From assembly GCA_023442755.1 (NCBI GenBank), contig JAEZXS010000011.1:1-6970 (forward strand): a DNA stretch of 6,970 nt, written 5' to 3'. Numbering within the stretch: position 1 is the stretch's first letter; every line of letters starts with the position of its first letter. The translations under genes were made by a program, and so were the position numbers. Origin of the DNA: Pseudomonadota bacterium. GTDB taxonomy: Bacteria; Desulfobacterota; Syntrophobacteria; Syntrophobacterales; Syntrophobacteraceae. Of the stretch, positions 1 to 6,311 are shown in pieces. Under the pieces are notes generated by a model, which was given only the letters and a program-made list of their open reading frames with translations, did no database searches and was not told the DNA's origin.

Positions 1-880
1 CATCTATCCCGCATTTCCGAACATGGTAGCGCTGGACGGAGAGGTGAGCAACTCAACCGGCGCCGAAATATTCAAAGACGAATACCCCGACCGTTTTTTC
101 GAAATGTACATCGCCGAACAGAACATGGTCGGCGCCGCCCTCGGTCTTTCCCGCAGGGGCAGGATACCGTTCGTCTCCACCTTCGCCGCCTTCATGAGCC
201 GGGCGTTCGACCAGATCAGGATGACGCCGTATTCCAATTCCAATATCAAATTTTCCGGTTCTCACGCGGGGGTATCCATCGGACAGGACGGCCCTTCCCA
301 GATGGGGCTGGAAGACATCGCGGCCTTCCGCACCATTCCAGACGGCGTTGTCCTGTACCCTGCCGACGCGGTGGCGACCGATCACCTGGTCGAAGCCGCG
401 GCTAAGCACGTGGGCAACGTCTACATCCGCACCACCCGGTCGGCCACCCCGATCATTTATGATTCCGGAGAATCGTTCGAAATAGGCGGATGCAAGGTCC
501 TGAAGCGGAGCGACAAGGACGCGGCTGCCGTCATCGCGGCAGGAATCACTCTTCACGAAGCGCTCAAAGCCTATGACGCCCTGAAAAAAGAAGGCATCCT
601 CATCCGCGTGATCGATCTGTACTCCATCAAGCCTCTGGACAGGGACAGCCTCGAAGAAGCAGCCCGGGACTCCGGACGGATCGTTACGGTGGAAGATCAT
701 TTCCCCGAAGGCGGAATCGGCGAGGCCGTGAGGACCGCACTCGCCCTGACCGGCGTGCCGGTCTACAGCCTGGCGGTGCGAAAAAGGCCTATGAGTGGAA
801 AACCGCAGGAACTGCTCGACTACGAAGAGATTTCAAGCAGCGCCATCGTGCGCAAAGTGCAGGAAATTATTCGGGCTTGA
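1..880 (+). CDS. tkt: Transketolase, C-terminal half (5' end outside window)
   Basis: Thiamine-diphosphate enzyme that moves two-carbon ketol units between pentose, heptose, hexose and tetrose phosphates in the cytoplasmic non-oxidative pentose phosphate pathway. The reading frame is open from base 2 with no start, so about 292 C-terminal residues of an expected ~620 are present. Seen: the end of the pyrimidine-binding domain with YIAEQNM, whose Glu (codon 116-118) matches the catalytic Glu that activates the cofactor (Glu366 in human TKT); the STFAAF and FDQIRM blocks; transketolase signature 2 (GQDGPSQ...FR, bases 281-331); then the C-terminal domain with VEDHFPEGGIGEAV. The sequence is closer to the short, animal-like transketolases than to E. 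coli TktA. The Met at base 23 is internal (VALDG is a conserved core motif), not a start. The TGA is followed 25 bases later by rpiB. The N-terminal diphosphate-binding domain must lie upstream. Family assignment is very secure. Confidence 0.96.
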   Translation, partial: IYPAFPNMVALDGEVSNSTGAEIFKDEYPDRFFEMYIAEQNMVGAALGLSRRGRIPFVSTFAAFMSRAFDQIRMTPYSNSNIKFSGSHAGVSIGQDGPSQMGLEDIAAFRTIPDGVVLYPADAVATDHLVEAAAKHVGNVYIRTTRSATPIIYDSGESFEIGGCKVLKRSDKDAAAVIAAGITLHEALKAYDALKKEGILIRVIDLYSIKPLDRDSLEEAARDSGRIVTVEDHFPEGGIGEAVRTALALTGVPVYSLAVRKRPMSGKPQELLDYEEISSSAIVRKVQEIIRA

Positions 881-892
881 AAGCCAAGTGAC

Positions 893-899
893 AGAAGGA
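893..899 (+). promoter_or_regulatory. Shine-Dalgarno site of rpiB
   Basis: AGAAGGA lies six bases before the ATG at 906. An in-frame ATG at 900 directly abuts this site and is too close for it to serve, so the site selects 906 as the start. Confidence 0.7.
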
Positions 900-905
900 A
901 TGACA

Positions 906-1352
906 ATGCACCTCGGCATTGCCGCCGATCACGGCGGATTCGATCTCAAGAAGAAGGTGATCGAGGAACTGAAGGGACTCGGCCACGAAATTACGGACTT
1001 CGGGGCGCATGAACTGGTTGCAGGGGACGATTATCCCGACTTCGTCATTCCCATGGCCAGGGCAGTAGCCAAAGGAGAGGTCGAGCGGGGCCTGGCGATC
1101 TGCGGGAGCGGCGTCGGCGCATGCATCGCCGCCAATAAGGTGCCGGGCGCCCGGGCCGCACTCATTACGGACCCCTTTTCCGCCCACCAGGGGGTGGAAG
1201 ACGATAACATGAACGTACTCTGCCTCGGCGGCTGGATAACCGGCCGGAAACTGGCGCTCGATCTCATTCGCATTTTCCTTGGCGCTCATTTCAAAAAGGA
1301 GGAGCGGTTTCACCGTCGCCTGAGGAAAATTGCCGATCTGGCCCGGGAATAG
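906..1352 (+). CDS. rpiB: Ribose-5-phosphate isomerase B (RpiB/LacAB family)
   Basis: Interconverts ribulose-5-phosphate and ribose-5-phosphate, linking the oxidative branch (Gnd) to transketolase. The product is 148 residues, the usual RpiB length. The start at 906 is chosen because the protein then begins MHLGIAADHGG, matching the family N terminus, and has a well-placed Shine-Dalgarno; the frame is open back to an ATG at 795 but that would add unrelated residues inside tkt. Seen: DHGG at residues 9-12, YPDF near 41, the AICGSGVG loop with Cys66, matching the catalytic base of E. coli RpiB, and Ser68 where E. coli has Thr; AANK near 76; SAHQGVEDDNMNVL around 91-105. Asp99 occupies the position of the E. 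coli ring-opening His99, so catalysis may differ in detail or this may belong to a subfamily with another sugar-phosphate substrate. Genomic context nevertheless supports pentose phosphate isomerisation. Confidence 0.92.
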   Translation: MHLGIAADHGGFDLKKKVIEELKGLGHEITDFGAHELVAGDDYPDFVIPMARAVAKGEVERGLAICGSGVGACIAANKVPGARAALITDPFSAHQGVEDDNMNVLCLGGWITGRKLALDLIRIFLGAHFKKEERFHRRLRKIADLARE

Positions 1353-1385
1353 TCCGCCAAAGCCCGAGCAGCACCACTCCACAGT

Positions 1386-1394
1386 AAAGGGGAG
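1386..1394 (+). promoter_or_regulatory. Shine-Dalgarno site of tal-pgi
   Basis: AAAGGGGAG lies six bases before the ATG at 1401, in the 48-base gap after rpiB. This is the longest gap in the window. I see no inverted repeat with a T tract or clear -35/-10 pair in it. Confidence 0.7.
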
Positions 1395-1400
1395 ATCACG

Positions 1401-4241
1401 ATGAGAGACAATCCTCTCCTCAAGCTCCACGAATACGGCCAGGACATCTGGCTCGACTATATTCGCCGCCACATGATCACATCCGGCCAATTAAAACGGT
1501 TTATCGAGGAGGACGGACTTCTCGGGATAACCTCCAATCCTTCCATATTCGACAAGGCGATCGCGGGAAGCCGTGACTACGACGAGACGATACGGGCGCT
1601 GGCCCTGGAAGGGAAAACTGAAAGGGAAATATACGAGTCCCTGGCTTTGGATGACATCCGCAATGCCGCAGACCTTTTCCGCCCGATGTTCGAAAAACTG
1701 GACGGCAGGGACGGCTTCGTGAGCCTGGAAGTGAATCCGCACCTGGCCCACGACCTGCACGGCACCATCGAGGAAGCCCGCCAGCTCTGGGCTGCCCTCG
1801 ACCGTCCGAATACCTTCGTCAAGGTTCCCGCCACCAAAGAAGGACTTTCCGCAATCCGGCAGCTCATAAGCGAGGGAATCAACGTCAACGTAACTCTGCT
1901 TTTCGGCCTGAACCGGTACCGCGAGGTGGCGGACGCCTACCTTTCCGGACTCGAAGACCGGCTTGCGGCGGGTAAACCTCTCAAGGGCATCGCCTCGGTG
2001 GCGAGCTTCTTTCTCAGCCGCATCGACGTCCTGATCGACCCCATGCTCAAGAAGATACTGGAGGACGGCGGTCCGAAGGCGAAAACCGCTGAATCCCTGC
2101 TCGGGCAGACCGCCATCGCGAGCGCTAAGGTCGCCTCTACGATTTACGAGGAGATTGTATCCGGCAAGCGTTTTCGCAAGCTGGAGGAAAACGGGGCGCG
2201 CCCGCAGCGATTGCTTTGGGCAAGCACGAGCACGAAAAACCCGGAATATGCCGACGTCAAATACGTCGAGGCACTGATCGGGCCGGAGACGGTCAATACC
2301 GTACCGATGGAAACGCTGAACGCCTACCGCGACCACGGCAACCCGGCGCCGCGCCTGAAAGACGATCTCCAGAAAGCCGCCGACATGCTCGACCGCCTCT
2401 CCGAACTCGGGGTGAATCTGGACGAGGCGACCCAGAAGCTGGAGGACCAGGGGATAGAGAAATTCAACAAGCCTTACGACAGTCTCATGCAGACCCTTTC
2501 GGTCAAAAAGGCCGAAGCTCTGCGGGAGCCCGCAGACCGGCAGGTGCTGGAGCTTGGACGCTACGAGGCCCAGTTCCGGGAGAGAATGGAAGAGCTGCGG
2601 AAGAAACAGTTTGCCGAACGCCTCTGGCGAAAGGACACATCCATCTGGACGACGGACTCCGAACAGTCCGAACAAATCAAAAACGGACTCGGATGGCTCC
2701 ATGTCGCCGAAAAGATGGCGGCCTGCCCTGACGAACTCAAGACCTTCACCGAAGAAGTCTTCTTGGCGGGGTTCGAGCATGTGGTCCACATGGGCATGGG
2801 AGGGAGCAGCCTTGCGCCGCTCGTGTTCGAGAGGACCTTTTCTCCCGGCCGGCCGGGCCTGCCCCTGACGGTCCTGGACACCACCGACCCGGCCACGATA
2901 AAGGCGATCGAATCGCGGATACCGTTGAAAAAGACCCTGTTTATCGTGGCGAGCAAATCGGGCACGACCGCCGAGCCCCTCGCTTTCGGGGAGTATTTCT
3001 ACGCCAGGGTAAAAGAGGAACGGGGAGTCGGCGCAGGTGACAATTTCGTCGTCATTACCGATCCCGGCACTCCCCTGGTCAAACTTGCCCGGGACCGGAA
3101 GTACAGAAAGACTTTCCTCAATTTCTCCGATATCGGTGGCAGGTACTCCGCCCTTTCCTATTTCGGCATGGTGCCGGTGGCCCTCATGGGCCTCGATGTA
3201 GAAGAGGTCCTGATCCGGGCGCTCAGGATGCTCCACGCCTGCGCACCCCACGCACCCTTGAAGGAAAACCCCGGGGTAAGCCTGGGCGCCGCCCTTGGCG
3301 AACTCGCACGCCTCGGCCGCTCCAAGGTGACCTTTTTCGTCCCGCCCCGGCTGGCTTCCCTGGGCATGTGGCTGGAACAACTCATTGCCGAAAGCACAGG
3401 CAAGAATGGAACGGGCATTTTGCCCGTGGCCGGCGAAGCGGCGGGCGCCCCTCCGGTTTACGGCCGGGACCGGGTATTCGTCCGGTTTCGGACAGGCGGG
3501 AAATCCGAAGAAATGACGGATCGGGCCGTCGAGGCGCTGGAGCGGGCCGGGCACCCGGTTATCACCATCACGCTGGCCGATGAAATCGACATCGGACAGG
3601 AATTCTTCCGGTGGGAAATCGCTACCGCAACCGCGGGGTCGGTCCTCGGCATCAACCCTTTCGACCAGCCCAATGTGCAGGAAAGCAAGAGCATAACCAA
3701 CCGGATGCTTTCGGATTACCGTGAAAAGGGCGCCCTTCCCGCCGAATCCCCCAGCGTCACGGAGAAGTCCCTGAGCTTCTACGATGGCGACGGTTCCCCG
3801 AATCTCGTCGAAGGCATCGCCAAATTTCTAAGAGCGGCGAAAGCGGGAGATTACTTCGCAATCCTGGCTTACCTGCCCGAATGCACGGAAATCGAAAAGG
3901 AACTCGAGGGCATCCGGCTCATGCTCCGGAACGAACTGCGCATCGCAACCACCACCGGCTTCGGCCCCAGGTATCTCCATTCAACCGGGCAACTGCACAA
4001 GGGGGGGCCGGATACCGGGCTCTTTCTGCAGCTCACGGCCGACCCGGAAGAAGATCTTCCCGTGCCCGGCGAGAGCTTCACCTTCGGCATCCTCCAGCAG
4101 GCGCAGGCCATGGGGGACCTTGCCGCCCTGCGCCGGCACGGCCGCAGGGCTGTGAGGGTGCACCTCGGCGGCAGCGTGGCCGGAGGACTTGCAAAGTTGA
4201 AGGAAGTCTTTGCCGTGGCCCTGGGCAGAATAAAGTTATGA
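1401..4241 (+). CDS. tal-pgi: Bifunctional transaldolase / glucose-6-phosphate isomerase fusion
   Basis: A 946-residue cytoplasmic fusion of two enzymes that both handle fructose-6-phosphate. Transaldolase half (about residues 1-370): signature GITSNPSIF at 42-50, EVNPHLAHD at 110-118, FVKVPATKEG with Lys141 as the expected Schiff-base lysine, NVNVTLLF at 161-168, SFFLSRID at 202-209, and TVPMETL at 300-306. Isomerase half (about 390-946): phosphate-binding SKSGTT at 518-523, GGRYS at 579-583 with the conserved Arg, EQLIAESTGK at 659-668 with Glu664 as the expected catalytic base, FDQPNVQESK at 754-763, and LHSTGQLHKGG at 859-869 with Lys867 near the C terminus. Residues ~370-395, Glu- and Arg-rich, appear to be the linker. 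All key catalytic motifs of both halves are present, so both are probably active. Fusions of this kind are known in several bacterial groups. No stop or frameshift interrupts the junction. The TGA overlaps the next gene's ATG. Confidence 0.96.
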   Translation: MRDNPLLKLHEYGQDIWLDYIRRHMITSGQLKRFIEEDGLLGITSNPSIFDKAIAGSRDYDETIRALALEGKTEREIYESLALDDIRNAADLFRPMFEKLDGRDGFVSLEVNPHLAHDLHGTIEEARQLWAALDRPNTFVKVPATKEGLSAIRQLISEGINVNVTLLFGLNRYREVADAYLSGLEDRLAAGKPLKGIASVASFFLSRIDVLIDPMLKKILEDGGPKAKTAESLLGQTAIASAKVASTIYEEIVSGKRFRKLEENGARPQRLLWASTSTKNPEYADVKYVEALIGPETVNTVPMETLNAYRDHGNPAPRLKDDLQKAADMLDRLSELGVNLDEATQKLEDQGIEKFNKPYDSLMQTLSVKKAEALREPADRQVLELGRYEAQFRERMEELRKKQFAERLWRKDTSIWTTDSEQSEQIKNGLGWLHVAEKMAACPDELKTFTEEVFLAGFEHVVHMGMGGSSLAPLVFERTFSPGRPGLPLTVLDTTDPATIKAIESRIPLKKTLFIVASKSGTTAEPLAFGEYFYARVKEERGVGAGDNFVVITDPGTPLVKLARDRKYRKTFLNFSDIGGRYSALSYFGMVPVALMGLDVEEVLIRALRMLHACAPHAPLKENPGVSLGAALGELARLGRSKVTFFVPPRLASLGMWLEQLIAESTGKNGTGILPVAGEAAGAPPVYGRDRVFVRFRTGGKSEEMTDRAVEALERAGHPVITITLADEIDIGQEFFRWEIATATAGSVLGINPFDQPNVQESKSITNRMLSDYREKGALPAESPSVTEKSLSFYDGDGSPNLVEGIAKFLRAAKAGDYFAILAYLPECTEIEKELEGIRLMLRNELRIATTTGFGPRYLHSTGQLHKGGPDTGLFLQLTADPEEDLPVPGESFTFGILQQAQAMGDLAALRRHGRRAVRVHLGGSVAGGLAKLKEVFAVALGRIKL
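4238..4241 (+). promoter_or_regulatory. ATGA stop/start overlap coupling tal-pgi to the HAD gene
   Basis: The ATG at 4238 overlaps the tal-pgi TGA at 4239-4241. There is no strong Shine-Dalgarno directly upstream (only a weak A-rich stretch), so translation of the HAD gene probably depends on ribosomes finishing tal-pgi. This overlap decides the HAD start against the in-frame ATG at 3881, which lies deep in tal-pgi. Confidence 0.8.
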
Positions 4242-4855
4242 GCGAGACGGCCATTTCCGTGATCTTTCTGGATATCGGGAACGTCCTGCTTACCAACGGG
4301 TGGGACCGTCCGATGCACCTATGCGCGGCGGAACATTTCGGCCTGGATTATGCCGATCTGCAGGAGCGCCACGACCTGGTTTTCGATACCTGTGAACTGG
4401 GCAAGCTGACGCTGAACGACTACCTGCAGCGGGTGGTATTCTACAGAAAAAGAAACTTTTCGCCCGGGGAATTCACGGACTTCATGTTCTCGCAGTCCCG
4501 GCCGCAGCCCGAAATGCTGGCGCTCGCCCGCCGCCTCAAAAAACGTCACCGGCTGAAGATCGTAGCACTGAGCAACGAGACGCGCGAACTCACAGCTCAT
4601 CGGGTCGATACCTTCAAGCTGCGCGAGATATTCGACTTTTTCATCGTGTCCTGTTTCGTCCACCTCAGAAAGCCCGATCCCGAGATTTTCCGCCTGGCGC
4701 TGGACAGCGTACAGGCTCCGCCTTCGGAAACCCTGTATATCGACGATCGGGAAATTTTCATCCGGACTGCAGGGGAGTTCGGCATAAACGGGATTCACCA
4801 TACAGGGGTCGAATCCACCCGGACGGCCATCGAGTCTTTCGGGTTGCGACTTTGA
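4238..4855 (+). CDS. HAD-superfamily hydrolase, subfamily IA, YihX-like phosphatase
   Basis: A 205-residue predicted cytoplasmic phosphatase. HAD motifs are all visible: motif I FLDIGNVLL with nucleophile Asp12; motif II ALSNET with Ser112; motif III LRKPDPEIF with Lys145; motif IV YIDDRE with Asp169 and Asp170 for Mg2+. The second motif I position, usually an Asp acting as acid/base, is Gly14; the same DxGNV form occurs in E. coli YihX, a glucose-1-phosphate phosphatase, so this alone does not mean inactivity. Residues ~20-95 form the helical cap that sets substrate choice in this class. No signal peptide or membrane segment is seen. It is translationally coupled to tal-pgi and sits 25 bases before gnd, so a sugar phosphate of this pathway, or a toxic by-product of it, is the likely substrate. 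The exact substrate cannot be read from sequence. The fold and phosphatase class are secure; the role is inference. Confidence 0.88.
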   Translation: MSETAISVIFLDIGNVLLTNGWDRPMHLCAAEHFGLDYADLQERHDLVFDTCELGKLTLNDYLQRVVFYRKRNFSPGEFTDFMFSQSRPQPEMLALARRLKKRHRLKIVALSNETRELTAHRVDTFKLREIFDFFIVSCFVHLRKPDPEIFRLALDSVQAPPSETLYIDDREIFIRTAGEFGINGIHHTGVESTRTAIESFGLRL

Positions 4856-4870
4856 GCGGTTTAGACGACA

Positions 4871-4876
4871 GAGGAG
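4871..4876 (+). promoter_or_regulatory. Shine-Dalgarno site of gnd
   Basis: GAGGAG lies four bases before the ATG at 4881, in the 25-base gap after the HAD gene, and supports that start. Confidence 0.65.
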
Positions 4877-4880
4877 CAGC

Positions 4881-6302
4881 ATGAACGGCCGGAAATGTGA
4901 AATAGGGATGGTCGGAATTGGAACAATGGGAGGCAACCTGGCCCTGAACATGTCGGATCACGGTTTCGCCGTGGCCGTCTACGATGCTCTGACCGAAAAG
5001 ACCCGCACTTTTGCCGAAACGCAGGCAAAGGGCCGAAACATCGAGCCCGCGTACAGCCTCGACGAATTCGCCGGAATGCTTGCCGCACCCCGGTCCATCG
5101 TGTTGCTCGTGCCGGCCGGACACCCGGTCGATGCCGTCATCGAAACGCTCCTGCCCTACCTCGGTCCCGGAGATCTGATCGTGGACAGCGGGAATTCCCA
5201 TTTCACCGACACAAACAGGCGGAGCAGCTTTCTGGAGCGGAAAGGCTTCCTGTTCCTGGGAATGGGCATCTCCGGCGGGGAATACGGCGCCCGCCACGGT
5301 CCCAGCCTCATGCCCGGCGGCTCCCGGGCCGGGTACGATCGCATCGAGCACATTCTGAAGCCGGTTTCCGCCCAGGTCAATGGAGACCCGTGCGTGGCCT
5401 TCCTCGGAACCGGCTCTGCAGGCCATTATGTGAAGATGGTCCATAATGGGATCGAATACGGCCTAATGCAACTGATCGCGGAGACCTACGATCTCATGAA
5501 ACGCGGAATGGGCATGGATTCCGACTCCATCTCCGCCGTCTACGACAGATGGGACAAGTCGGAGCTGAATAGCTATCTTATGGAGATAACCGCTAGAATC
5601 TTCCACTATAAGGATCACAAGGACAAGGGAAAGCTGCTGCTCGACTTCATCCTGGACCGGGCGATGCAGAAAGGCACCGGCAAGTGGACGTCGAGTGATG
5701 CCATGGAACTCCTGGTTCCGACACCCACCATCGACGTCGCCGTCGCGATGCGGAATCTTTCGGGCTACCTCACCGAGCGCAAGGATGCGGGCGCCCTTCT
5801 GGGCGGCCCCGGCGGGAAGATGAAAGGCGACCGGGAACAATTCCTGGACAGCTTGAAAAACGCTCTCCACGCCTCCATGCTTCTCACCTATGCGCAGGGA
5901 ATGGGTCTGCTGAAAAAAGCCGGCTCCGCCTACGGCTACGGCCTGGACCTCGAAACGGTCGCCCGCATATGGCGGGGGGGCTGCATCATACGGGCGGCGG
6001 TGCTGGAGAAGATCCGAGATGCATACCGGGAAAAGCCCGATCTTCCCAACATGCTTCTCAGCCCGCACTTCGCTCCCGTTATGAACGGGCTGCAGGCGCC
6101 GCTGCGTTCCGTCGTACAGGCCGCCGCAGGTGCCGGAATCCCCGTTCCCGGGCTGATGGCGTCCCTGGCATACTACGACGCCTACCGCAGTACGTGGCTC
6201 CCTGCGAACCTGATCGAGGCCCAGAGGGATTACTTCGGCGCGCATACCTACGAGCGGACGGACCTTCCGGGGTTCTTCCACACCAACTGGCTTCAGGCAT
6301 AA
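4881..6302 (+). CDS. gnd: 6-phosphogluconate dehydrogenase, decarboxylating
   Basis: Oxidatively decarboxylates 6-phosphogluconate to ribulose-5-phosphate, the last step of the oxidative pentose phosphate branch. The 473 residues match the long, ~470-residue class of E. coli Gnd. Seen: N-terminal Rossmann domain with GIGTMG at 12-17; SGNSHF at 103-108; substrate-binding ISGGEYGA at 130-137; HYVKMVHNGIEYG at 182-194, with Lys185, His188, Asn189 and Glu192 at the expected catalytic positions; KGTGKW at 264-269; GCIIRA at 367-372; and the C-terminal tail DYFGAHTYER (450-459) with Arg449 and His455, which reach into the partner subunit. Odd point: the end of the second beta strand reads VYDALTEKT, with Asp35-Ala36-Leu37 where E. 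coli has Asn-Arg-Ser contacting the NADP 2'-phosphate, and the glycine loop is GxGxxG rather than GxAxxG. NAD may therefore be preferred. The stop is merged with the zwf ribosome-binding site. Confidence 0.96.
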   Translation: MNGRKCEIGMVGIGTMGGNLALNMSDHGFAVAVYDALTEKTRTFAETQAKGRNIEPAYSLDEFAGMLAAPRSIVLLVPAGHPVDAVIETLLPYLGPGDLIVDSGNSHFTDTNRRSSFLERKGFLFLGMGISGGEYGARHGPSLMPGGSRAGYDRIEHILKPVSAQVNGDPCVAFLGTGSAGHYVKMVHNGIEYGLMQLIAETYDLMKRGMGMDSDSISAVYDRWDKSELNSYLMEITARIFHYKDHKDKGKLLLDFILDRAMQKGTGKWTSSDAMELLVPTPTIDVAVAMRNLSGYLTERKDAGALLGGPGGKMKGDREQFLDSLKNALHASMLLTYAQGMGLLKKAGSAYGYGLDLETVARIWRGGCIIRAAVLEKIRDAYREKPDLPNMLLSPHFAPVMNGLQAPLRSVVQAAAGAGIPVPGLMASLAYYDAYRSTWLPANLIEAQRDYFGAHTYERTDLPGFFHTNWLQA

Positions 6303-6307
6303 GGAGG
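6300..6307 (+). promoter_or_regulatory. TAAGGAGG: gnd stop merged with zwf Shine-Dalgarno
   Basis: The eight bases TAAGGAGG fully match the classical anti-Shine-Dalgarno complement, and the first three are the gnd stop codon. The zwf ATG at 6312 follows after four bases. This suggests strong and probably coupled translation of zwf. Confidence 0.8.
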
Positions 6308-6311
6308 ACGG

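Noticed and set aside
53..700. A 215-codon open frame on the - strand under tkt
   Set aside because: The opposite strand encodes unmistakable transketolase; the antisense product has no motif and is unusually rich in Gly, Asp and Val, as shadow frames often are.
795..905. Upstream-extended start for rpiB at 795
   Set aside because: It would add 37 residues overlapping the end of tkt and without family resemblance. The Shine-Dalgarno at 893-899 and the conserved N terminus favour 906.
1353..1400. Possible terminator or internal promoter in the 48-base gap before tal-pgi
   Set aside because: I found no stem-loop followed by T residues and no convincing -35/-10 pair; the gap is explained by a leader and Shine-Dalgarno.
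2216..2868. Overlapping + strand frames inside tal-pgi (2216-2731 and 2554-2868)
   Set aside because: Low-complexity Arg/Gly/Ala/Pro-rich alternate-frame translations of a conserved gene, with no ribosome site or domain.
1491..3554. A 687-codon open frame on the - strand, antisense to tal-pgi
   Set aside because: It lies wholly within a well-supported gene and its translation shows no recognisable domain. Long antisense frames are expected in GC-rich coding DNA with strong third-position bias.
3881..4237. Upstream-extended start for the HAD gene at 3881
   Set aside because: The added 119 residues are an out-of-frame reading of the Pgi C terminus, rich in Arg, Gly and Ala. The HAD motif I lies just after the ATG at 4238, the normal distance from the N terminus.
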